This document shows positions 31,857-37,245 of a stretch of 37,245 bases of DNA, piece by piece. The stretch is from positions 1 to 37,245 of the forward strand of contig CAIOVX010000009.1 in NCBI GenBank assembly GCA_903861835.1. The letters are read 5' to 3'. Origin of the DNA: Candidatus Firestoneibacteriota bacterium (GTDB lineage: Bacteria; Oederibacteriota; D2-FULL-39-29; CAIOVX01). The translations under genes were made by a program, and so were the position numbers. The notes beneath the pieces were generated by a model. It searched no databases and was not told where the DNA came from. It worked only from the letters and a program-made list of their open reading frames with translations. Positions within the stretch are counted from its first letter, which is position 1, and every line of letters starts with the position of its first letter.

Positions 31857-32417
31857 TTAGAGGATACCGAAGGCTTTCAGGTTCATTTCAAGATACTTTT
31901 CCGGAACCGAACTTCTTATTACTTTCTCCCAGGTTTCCTGCTTAAACGGCAGGTGTTTTGCCAGCAGGCCAAGCAGGATGATGTTTTCTATTTTTACGCT
32001 TCCGGTATTCCTTGCCGCGGCGAGCGCGTCAACGGCTTCAACCTTGAATCCGGATTTCTCCATGCTTGACATTATATCCGAAGGATAGGCTTCCGCTGAA
32101 ATGCTTGAAGGAACGATTTTTCGCGTGTTCATTATCACAATCCCGCCTGGTTTTAAGAATCTCTCGTAACGCAGGCTTTCCAGTTCCTCAAGAGAAACCA
32201 GAATGTCCGCTTCGCCTTCAGGGATAAGAGGTGAATGAACTATTTTCCCGAAACGTATATGGGATAAGACCGAACCGCCTCTCTGGGCCATGCCGTGCAA
32301 TTCATTGGCTTTTACATCGAAACCGGACTCAAGCGCAGCCCTCGCAATGATATTTCCGGCAAGGATTATTCCCTGCCCTCCGACCCCGGCAAGGATTATA
32401 TTTATTGGCTTTTCCAT
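31857..32417 (-). CDS. iorB: Indolepyruvate ferredoxin oxidoreductase beta subunit
   Basis: A 186-residue subunit with the gamma-domain fold of 2-oxoacid:ferredoxin oxidoreductases. It shows NIILAGVGGQGIILAGNIIA, then ELHGMAQRGGSVLSHIR, both contacting the thiamine cofactor and CoA region, and the usual end near EKYLEMNLKAF. It pairs with iorA, found 13 kb to the left on the opposite strand; normally the two are adjacent. ATG 32417 is supported by family alignment; there is no ribosome site before it and a TATAAT box lies seven bases upstream, so it may be translated from a leaderless mRNA. It is divergent from the GH4 gene. Confidence 0.93.
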   Translation of the reverse strand: MEKPINIILAGVGGQGIILAGNIIARAALESGFDVKANELHGMAQRGGSVLSHIRFGKIVHSPLIPEGEADILVSLEELESLRYERFLKPGGIVIMNTRKIVPSSISAEAYPSDIMSSMEKSGFKVEAVDALAAARNTGSVKIENIILLGLLAKHLPFKQETWEKVIRSSVPEKYLEMNLKAFGIL

Positions 32418-32423
32418 GGCAAA

Positions 32424-32429
32424 ATTATA
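32424..32429 (-). promoter_or_regulatory. -10 box directly before iorB
   Basis: Minus strand TATAAT ends seven bases before the iorB ATG. A -35 element is not convincing (TTCCTA at 17-bp spacing). If used, the transcript begins at or next to the A of the start codon. Confidence 0.4.
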
Positions 32430-32480
32430 CAGGAAAGGCGGTAAAATAGGAAGTTGAAATTGCCGGAGAGTGAGTATTTT

Positions 32481-32510
32481 TTGTTTTGAATATGTTTTAT
32501 ATAGTATAAT
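32481..32510 (+). promoter_or_regulatory. Promoter of the GH4 gene
   Basis: TATAAT at 32505-32510 with TTGTTT at 32481-32486, 18 bp apart, in a very A+T-rich stretch. It gives a leader of about 27 nt with AGGAGG before ATG 32544. Confidence 0.55.
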
Positions 32511-32543
32511 ACTAAATATTTCAAAAGGCACAGGAGGCCTAAT

Positions 32544-33872
32544 ATGTCAAAGAAGATAGCGTTTATCGGCGCGGGAAGCATGGGATTCACCCGCGGGCTT
32601 GTCAGGGACCTGCTCACATTCCCTGCGTTCGCGGACGCGGAAATATGGCTTATGGATATCAATAAGGAAAGGCTTAAATGGGTGAAGCTGGCTGTAGATA
32701 AGATAATCAAGGCGGGAAATTACCCGGCCAAATCCATCGCCACGCTTTCAAGAAAAGAAGCTCTGAAGGGCGCGGACGGCGTGCTCTGCACCATCCTCTC
32801 GGGAGATGTTGATATATGGAAATACGATATTACGATTCCGGAAAAATACGGCGTTGATATCAATGTCGGAGATACGAGAGGGCCGTCAGGGATATTTCGC
32901 GCGGCCAGGACCATCCCGGTATTGCTTGATATCTGCAAGGACATAGAAAGATACTGCCCGAACGCGATATTCCTCAACTACACTAATCCTATGGCGATGA
33001 ACTGCAAAGCAATGCAGATGATGTTCCCGAAACTGAAGATAACCGGCCTCTGTCATTCTGTCCAGGGCACCGCGCACGAACTGGCAAAGAGAATAAACGC
33101 TCCGGTGGAAGAAATTACATATTTCACTGCCGGAATAAATCACCAGGCCTGGATGCTCAGGTTTGAATGGAACGGAAAGGACGCGTATCCTCTTTACCGT
33201 AAGGCAATCAAAAAGCCGGAAATATGGAAAAAGGATATAGTCAGGAACGAGATGTTCCGCCACCTTGATTATTTTGTGACGGAATCCAGCGGGCACAACT
33301 CCGAGTATGTGGCGTGGTTTCGGAAAAGAAAGGACCTGCTGAAAAAATATTGTTCCGGCGGCACCAGCTGGAATGACGGCGCGCACGCCATGATACTGAA
33401 GGCCTATACAAAGAGAAAACATATTTGGAAGAGAGATATTAAAAAGTGGATTGCCACCGGCAAAGTGGATCTTCCACGCGGGCAGGAGTATGCCTGCTAT
33501 ATCTTTAACGCAATTTTCGGGGACAACACTCCGTTTGAGTTCAACGGGAATGTCATAAATAACGGGAGTATCACCAACTTGCCGAAAGAGACCTGCGTTG
33601 AAATACCTGTTTGGACAAGCAAGCGCGGGTTTGATCCGGTTTTTGTAGGGGATTTGCCGGAACACCTTGCTATTTTGAACAATATAAGCGCCCGCTGCGA
33701 AAATATTGCGGTCGAAGGCGCCATCTCCGGGGATCCGCGGAAGATTTTTCATGCGGTGCTCTTTGATCCGCTCACCTCGGCGGTGCTTTCCATGCAGGAG
33801 ACGCAGGATATGGTCAGCGAAATGTTCCAGGCTTCAAAAAACTACCTGCCGCAGTTCAAGAGCTTTAAGTAA
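32544..33872 (+). CDS. GH4 NAD-dependent glycosidase (alpha-galactosidase MelA-like)
   Basis: A 442-residue GH4 enzyme. The NAD-binding start is FIGAGSMGFTRGLV with Asp38 in WLMDIN for the ribose. The Mn2+ ligands are Cys170 in GLCHSVQGT and His200 in AGINHQAW. NYTNPMAM and DTRGPSGIFRA are further family blocks. GH4 enzymes use an oxidation-elimination mechanism and need NAD+, Mn2+ and often reducing conditions, in keeping with an anaerobe. CHSVQ and GINHQAW place it with the alpha-galactosidase/alpha-glucosidase/galacturonidase branch rather than the phospho-glycosidases (no phosphate-binding signature is seen). AGGAGG precedes ATG; it has its own promoter and terminator. Confidence 0.92.
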   Translation: MSKKIAFIGAGSMGFTRGLVRDLLTFPAFADAEIWLMDINKERLKWVKLAVDKIIKAGNYPAKSIATLSRKEALKGADGVLCTILSGDVDIWKYDITIPEKYGVDINVGDTRGPSGIFRAARTIPVLLDICKDIERYCPNAIFLNYTNPMAMNCKAMQMMFPKLKITGLCHSVQGTAHELAKRINAPVEEITYFTAGINHQAWMLRFEWNGKDAYPLYRKAIKKPEIWKKDIVRNEMFRHLDYFVTESSGHNSEYVAWFRKRKDLLKKYCSGGTSWNDGAHAMILKAYTKRKHIWKRDIKKWIATGKVDLPRGQEYACYIFNAIFGDNTPFEFNGNVINNGSITNLPKETCVEIPVWTSKRGFDPVFVGDLPEHLAILNNISARCENIAVEGAISGDPRKIFHAVLFDPLTSAVLSMQETQDMVSEMFQASKNYLPQFKSFK

Positions 33873-33905
33873 GAGCCTATTTCTGCAAAAGAATGGTTAA
33901 TGCCG

Positions 33906-33936
33906 GGACCCTGCTTTGCGCGGGGTCCTGTTTTTT
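33906..33936 (+). terminator. Intrinsic terminator after the GH4 gene
   Basis: GGACCC at 33906-33911 pairs with GGGTCC at 33923-33928, followed within three bases by TTTTTT (33931-33936). It is 33 bases downstream of the GH4 stop. Confidence 0.82.
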
Positions 33937-33983
33937 GACGTAAGAAGCGTAATTGGCTCTTTTTCCATTGAAAATCCGTTCTT

Positions 33984-34012
33984 TTGACTTTGAAGGCCGT
34001 TTGTGATATAAG
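33984..34012 (+). promoter_or_regulatory. Promoter of hisC
   Basis: TTGACT (33984-33989), 17 bp, TATAAG (34007-34012), with TGA before the -10 box. It gives a leader of about 55 nt to ATG 34076. Confidence 0.72.
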
Positions 34013-34075
34013 AAAATAAGGATAAAAGCGGGTCTTTGAGGGTCTTTCAAGCCCTACATATATGAAGGAGTTGTT

Positions 34076-35161
34076 ATGAAAAAGCTATACAGGGATGCGG
34101 TTGATAAACTTACCCCGTATGTGCCGGGTAAGCCGATTCAGGAAGTCCAGAGGGAACTTGGGCTTGCCGATGTCATAAAGATGGCTTCCAATGAGAATCC
34201 GCTCGGGCCTTCCCCGAGAGCCGTAAACGCCGTTAGAAAAGCGGTGGAAGAGATACATTATTATCCGGAGGGCAGCTGCTTTGAACTCCGCAAGATACTC
34301 GCAAAGAAGCTCGGAGTGGAAGAGAACCAGTTGATATTTGGCAACGGTTCCGATGAGCTTTTGCTTATGATCTCCCAGGCCTTTTTTAATCCCGGCGACG
34401 AGATAATTCAGGGCGATCCCGCTCTAACCTTTGTTGAATACCGGGCTGTGAGCAATATCGCCGGCGCCGAGCCGGTCTTTGTTCCGATGAAGAACTACGG
34501 CTACGACCTTGCTGCTATGGCGGAAAAGATAAACGAGAAGACAAAGCTCGTATTTATAGCGAATCCGAATAATCCGACCGGTTCTATCGTCTCAAAAGAA
34601 GAATTTGCAGCGTTTATGGAAAAGGTTCCGGAAGATGTGATAGTGGTGCTCGACGAAGCTTACTACGAATATGTGGAAACGGCCGATTATCCGGATTCCA
34701 TAGACTATATCAAGAACGGCGCCAATGTTATTGCGCTTCGCACTTTCTCCAAGATATTCGGGCTGGCGGGGCTGCGCGTCGGTTACGGAATCGCGAGGAA
34801 AGAACTGATAGATATTCTTGAACGCGTCAGGCAGCCGTTCAATGTTAATACTCTTGCTCAGGCCGGCGCGGCCGCAGCGCTCTCTGATATCCGCCATGTC
34901 GAGGCGAGCAGGAGAATGAACAAAGAGGGGCGCGAGTACTTCTACGGTTCGTTTGAAGTGATGGGGCTGAAGTTTGTTCAAAGCGAGGCTAATTTTGTGC
35001 TTGTTGATGTAAAGAAGAACGGGAAAGAGGTCGCGAAAAGACTTACGCAGGAAGGCATCATCGTCCGAGCAATCGGAACGGAGACAACAATACGCGTTAC
35101 GGTCGGGACGAAGGAACAGAATGAAAGATTTATTAAGACGCTTAAGAATATACTTAAATAA
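34076..35161 (+). CDS. hisC: Histidinol-phosphate aminotransferase (HisC-type; may serve aromatic amino acids)
   Basis: The 361-residue class I/II PLP enzyme transfers an amino group from glutamate to imidazole acetol phosphate. Motifs: MASNENPLGPSPRA, HYYPEG, FGNGSDELLL for PLP phosphate, NPNNPTGSIV, LDEAYYEY with the Asp for the pyridine nitrogen, and TFSKIFGLAGLRVGYG with the Schiff-base Lys226. AAGGAG lies six bases before ATG. In several lineages this enzyme also aminates aryl pyruvates, and its neighbours (DAHP synthase next, iorAB and paaK in the window) fit that alternative; no other his gene is in the window. Length and motifs are normal. Confidence 0.93.
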   Translation: MKKLYRDAVDKLTPYVPGKPIQEVQRELGLADVIKMASNENPLGPSPRAVNAVRKAVEEIHYYPEGSCFELRKILAKKLGVEENQLIFGNGSDELLLMISQAFFNPGDEIIQGDPALTFVEYRAVSNIAGAEPVFVPMKNYGYDLAAMAEKINEKTKLVFIANPNNPTGSIVSKEEFAAFMEKVPEDVIVVLDEAYYEYVETADYPDSIDYIKNGANVIALRTFSKIFGLAGLRVGYGIARKELIDILERVRQPFNVNTLAQAGAAAALSDIRHVEASRRMNKEGREYFYGSFEVMGLKFVQSEANFVLVDVKKNGKEVAKRLTQEGIIVRAIGTETTIRVTVGTKEQNERFIKTLKNILK

Positions 35162-35171
35162 AACTTGTAGC

Positions 35172-35327
35172 GTTTGTAACGTTCATAATCCGTACTTCGT
35201 GTGTCTTGTTCTGTAAGGAAAGATATTTTTCATGCCAGACTTCGTCTGGCATTGCAGAATAACGTTATTCGCAGAGAGGGGATAGGTTTACGTTATAAAC
35301 GTTACGAACGTTAAGATCGTTATAAAC
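35172..35327. repeat. 9-nt repeat array, copy 1 (hisC-aroF gap), interrupted by a double-hairpin element
   Basis: Left arm: GTTTGTAAC (35172-35180), GTTCATAAT (35181-35189). Right arm: GTTATAAAC (35292), GTTACGAAC (35301), GTTAAGATC (35310) and GTTATAAAC (35319-35327). The arms are inverted with respect to each other. Between them sit the 79-nt element at 35185-35263 and the palindrome GAATAACGTTATTC (35257-35270). Confidence 0.85.
35185..35263 (-). repeat. 79-nt double-hairpin element, inverted copy
   Basis: On the minus strand this stretch matches 37136-37214 at 73 of 79 positions. It contains TGCCAGACTTCGTCTGGCA, a perfect stem with a three-base loop (35232-35250), and a second, decayed stem near 35191-35203 that is intact in the other copy. 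It is placed within the 9-nt array of the hisC-aroF gap and contains no open frame. Confidence 0.85.
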
Positions 35328-35357
35328 TAAAATGTGTTTTATTGATAGGAGAGCCAA

Positions 35358-36371
35358 ATGATTATTGTTCTTAGAACCGATGCTACCGAAAAACAGATAA
35401 TCCGCATCCGCGCAAAGATTGCGGGCGCCGGGCTCACGCCGCATATTTCCAAGGGTGTAGAGCGGACCATTATGATGGTTGTCGGCGACGAGCGCGTGCT
35501 GGACCAGGCGGGAATGGAAACTATGCCGGGCGTTGACCGCGTGATGTCAGTCCTCCCGCCTTATAAACTCGCGAGCCGGGATTTCAAACCTGAAGACACA
35601 ATTATAAAAGTAAGGGGAGTTTCAATCGGCGGCAAGAAACTCTGCGTAATGGCAGGGCCCTGTTCGGTTGAGAGCGAGAAACAGCTTATAAGCGTCGCAA
35701 AAAAAGTCAAGAAGGGCGGGGCCAACATTCTTCGCGGGGGGGCGTTTAAGCCCCGGACCTCGCCTTACGCGTTCCAGGGGATGGGTGAAGACGGCTTGAA
35801 AATACTTGCCGCGGCGAGAGAGGCCACGGGGCTTCCCATCGTTACTGAAGTAATGGACACCAGAACTATCGCGCTTATCTCAAAGTATGCCGATATCCTT
35901 CAAGTCGGAGCGCGCAATATGCAAAACTTCGAACTTTTGAAAGAGATCGGGGAATATAAAATACCCGTGCTTTTGAAGCGGGGGCTCTCCAGCACAATAA
36001 AGGAATGGCTGATGTCGGCAGAATATATTATGTCACGCGGAAATCACCAGGTAATCATGTGTGAAAGAGGCATCCGCACTTTTGAGGATTCCACCAGGAA
36101 CACATTGGACCTTTCCGCTGTCTCTGTGGTAAAGCACTTAAGCCACCTGCCTGTAATCGTGGATCCGTCCCACGGCACGGGAAAATGGCGCTGGGCAATA
36201 CCAATGTCCAAGGCGGCTGTAGCAGGCGGGGCAGACGGGCTGATGCTGGAAGTGCACGAAAAACCCGAAGAAGCCTTATCTGACGGAGATCAGTCACTCT
36301 TGCCCGAAAAATTTGCTAAACTAATAAAGGAACTGAAACCGATAGCGAAGGCGGTGGGTAGGGCAATATAA
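35358..36371 (+). CDS. aroF: 3-deoxy-7-phosphoheptulonate synthase (DAHP synthase, type I-beta, with N-terminal regulatory domain)
   Basis: The 337-residue enzyme condenses phosphoenolpyruvate and erythrose 4-phosphate in the first shikimate step. Residues 1-68 form a ferredoxin-like regulatory domain, as in the Thermotoga maritima enzyme, which is feedback-inhibited by Tyr and Phe. The barrel carries the metal ligands at the same numbers as in that enzyme: Cys102 (AGPCSVES), His272 (DPSHGTG), Glu298 (LEVH) and Asp309 (LSDGDQ). RGGAFKPRTSPYAFQG binds phosphate. AGGAG lies nine bases before ATG. Long repeats lie on both sides, so co-transcription with hisC would have to cross a complex hairpin region. 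Confidence 0.96.
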   Translation: MIIVLRTDATEKQIIRIRAKIAGAGLTPHISKGVERTIMMVVGDERVLDQAGMETMPGVDRVMSVLPPYKLASRDFKPEDTIIKVRGVSIGGKKLCVMAGPCSVESEKQLISVAKKVKKGGANILRGGAFKPRTSPYAFQGMGEDGLKILAAAREATGLPIVTEVMDTRTIALISKYADILQVGARNMQNFELLKEIGEYKIPVLLKRGLSSTIKEWLMSAEYIMSRGNHQVIMCERGIRTFEDSTRNTLDLSAVSVVKHLSHLPVIVDPSHGTGKWRWAIPMSKAAVAGGADGLMLEVHEKPEEALSDGDQSLLPEKFAKLIKELKPIAKAVGRAI

Positions 36372-36375
36372 AAAA

Positions 36376-36483
36376 GTTTATAACGTTTATAAAGTTTGTA
36401 ACGTTTATAACGTAAGTCCAGAGACGGTTTTGGTTTACGTTACAAACGTTAAGAACGTTAGGAACGTTAGGAACGTTATAAAC
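36376..36483. repeat. 9-nt repeat array, copy 2 (aroF-mcsA gap), long inverted arms
   Basis: Left arm: GTTTATAAC, GTTTATAAA, GTTTGTAAC, GTTTATAAC (36376-36411). Right arm: GTTACAAAC, GTTAAGAAC, GTTAGGAAC, GTTAGGAAC, GTTATAAAC (36439-36483). The left unit is the reverse complement of GTTATAAAC in the right arm, so the whole can fold into a stem of about 40 bp around the non-repetitive centre 36417-36434. It ends 18 bases before the next start codon. Confidence 0.9.
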
Positions 36484-36501
36484 GGATTTTTTGGAGAAAA
36501 A

Positions 36502-37068
36502 ATGACCTGTGAGAATTGCGGTGAAAATGACGCTTCTGTCCACTACCAGCAGGTAGTGAACGGCAAGATGTCCGAGATGCACCTGTGCGGAAAATGCGCG
36601 AGCGAGAAGGGAATGGTTTCTTTCGGCTCGGCGAATCAATCCCCTTTCGGGAACCTGATAGCGGGTTTCATGGACGAAGAGGAGATGTTTTCAGGCAAGG
36701 GCAAAAAGTTAAAACTTAAATGCAAGTGCGGCTGGACCGGCGAGAACCTCAAAAAAACAGGTTACCTCGGTTGTCCCGTTTGCTATAAGACTTTTAGCAA
36801 GGCGCTTTCTCCTTTGCTTCGGAGAATTCACGGGAATAACAAACACATAGGCAAGAAGCCGTCTAAGATTTCCTTTACCGAGCATATCATAGTCGACCAG
36901 CAGCCGCCGGAAGAAACTTACACGGAGATTCCCGCACAGAGACTTTCAGGTAAGCTTGATGAACTTGTAAGTCTTAAGGCTCAGCTTGACGCAGCCGTTA
37001 AAGAAGAGCGTTATGAAGACGCGGCGAAGTTTAGGGATAGGATAAAGGGGTTGGAAATAGAAAAGTAA
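36502..37068 (+). CDS. mcsA: McsA-like protein: zinc-binding CxxC protein with UVR motif
   Basis: The 188-residue protein has four zinc-binding Cys pairs: CENC (3-6), CGKC, KCKCGW and CPVCY. Its C-terminal UVR motif (about 151-185) reads LVSLKAQLDAAVKEERYEDA, then AKFRDRIK. This is the plan of McsA, activator of the protein-arginine kinase McsB in Clp-dependent protein quality control; the partner mcsB may lie beyond the window edge but is not visible. ATG 36502 has GGAGAAA upstream; the longer open frame from 36430 is translated repeat (NVKNVRNVRNV) and is not real. A role as an UvrBC-like accessory is less likely because no UvrB or UvrC catalytic domain is present. Confidence 0.88.
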   Translation: MTCENCGENDASVHYQQVVNGKMSEMHLCGKCASEKGMVSFGSANQSPFGNLIAGFMDEEEMFSGKGKKLKLKCKCGWTGENLKKTGYLGCPVCYKTFSKALSPLLRRIHGNNKHIGKKPSKISFTEHIIVDQQPPEETYTEIPAQRLSGKLDELVSLKAQLDAAVKEERYEDAAKFRDRIKGLEIEK

Positions 37069-37077
37069 GTAAAAAAA

Positions 37078-37104
37078 GTTTATAACGTTCATAAGGTTTG
37101 TAAT
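37078..37104 (+). repeat. 9-nt repeat array, copy 3 (after mcsA), left arm
   Basis: GTTTATAAC (37078), GTTCATAAG (37087), GTTTGTAAT (37096-37104), then GTAAG as in copy 2. The opposite arm is reduced to TTTACTTTGTGAATGTTAT-like bases before the double-hairpin element. Confidence 0.8.
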
Positions 37105-37135
37105 GTAAGAGCAAAACAGGTTTTACTTTGTGAAT

Positions 37136-37245
37136 GTTATTCTGCTATGCCAGACGAAGTCTGGCATGAAAGAAATCTTTCCTTACAGAACAAGACGCAC
37201 GAAGTGCGGCTTATACTGCTATGCCAGACGAAGTCTGGCATGAAA
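37136..37245 (+). repeat. Double-hairpin element, tandem with 74-nt period, running off the window
   Basis: Unit 1 is 37136-37214; unit 2 begins at about 37211 and its first 30 bases (37216-37245) are identical to 37142-37171. Each unit holds TGCCAGACGAAGTCTGGCA (8-bp stem, GAA loop), and unit 1 also shows CGCACGAAGTGCG (5-bp stem, GAA loop). Unit 1 is the inverted counterpart of 35185-35263. More units may follow outside the window. Confidence 0.88.

Noticed and set aside
36376-36483. Possible CRISPR array
   Set aside because: The period is 9 nt with no unique spacers, the arms are inverted rather than direct, and no cas gene is present.
36430-36501. N-terminal extension of McsA with Asn-Val repeats
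   Set aside because: It is translation of the 9-nt array; the zinc-binding start MTCENC has its own ribosome site.

Overview
The window looks like chromosomal DNA of an uncultured, Gram-negative, probably anaerobic bacterium. Support: a TonB-dependent receptor and other outer-membrane barrel proteins; a secreted protein with a FlgD/type IX-like C-terminal domain next to a PorV-family protein; ferredoxin-linked indolepyruvate oxidoreductase subunits with phenylacetate-CoA ligases; phosphorolytic and hydrolytic sugar enzymes; clear AGGAGG ribosome sites and sigma70-type promoters. The mix recalls Elusimicrobia/Omnitrophica/Firestonebacteria-like lineages, but no phylogenetic marker in the window fixes the phylum.

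Layout. 1-2.6 kb: 3' end of an IS3-family transposase, then a receiver protein that may have lost its front end and a large hybrid histidine kinase. 2.7-5.8 kb: secreted NHL beta-propeller protein and PorV-like outer-membrane protein. 5.8-11.7 kb: an A+T-richer signalling block (PAS-LuxR regulator, membrane histidine kinase, Rcp1-like receiver, second hybrid kinase), bordered on both sides by decayed copies of a receiver-domain 3' end. 11.8-17.1 kb: tRNA-Ser(CGA), GH94 phosphorylase, AlkD DNA glycosylase, cold-shock protein with a terminator-like hairpin in its leader, GH1 beta-glycosidase. 17.1-23.7 kb: iorA (without a ferredoxin domain) facing a minus-strand group with two paaK-ACT modules, one split by a tiny inverted-repeat-bounded gene for a GxxExxY protein. 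23.8-30.6 kb: two sodium:solute symporter operons, each starting with a small one-helix accessory peptide, separated by a TonB receptor and a beta-barrel protein. 30.9-33.9 kb: nucleoside hydrolase, iorB and GH4 glycosidase. 34.1-37.2 kb: hisC, DAHP synthase (all four metal ligands at the same residue numbers as the Thermotoga enzyme) and an McsA-like zinc/UVR protein.

Together the genes point to scavenging of oligosaccharides and nucleosides and to aromatic amino acid/aryl-acid metabolism: IorAB makes aryl-acetyl-CoA from aryl pyruvates, PaaK interconverts aryl acetate and its CoA ester, ACT proteins probably sense amino acids, and HisC/DAHP synthase lie on the biosynthetic side.

The most unusual content is between genes. 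Several families of short repeats occur: (i) GATTACGCAGATTA-type inverted repeats that enclose the GxxExxY gene almost to the base and also occur as a gene-less 84-bp pair; (ii) arrays of 9-nt GTTANNAAC units in three successive gaps; (iii) a 74-79-bp double-hairpin element that is nested in one of these arrays and tandem at the right edge; (iv) degenerate 7- and 8-nt arrays. All coordinates and motifs were read by eye; no search or folding program was run.
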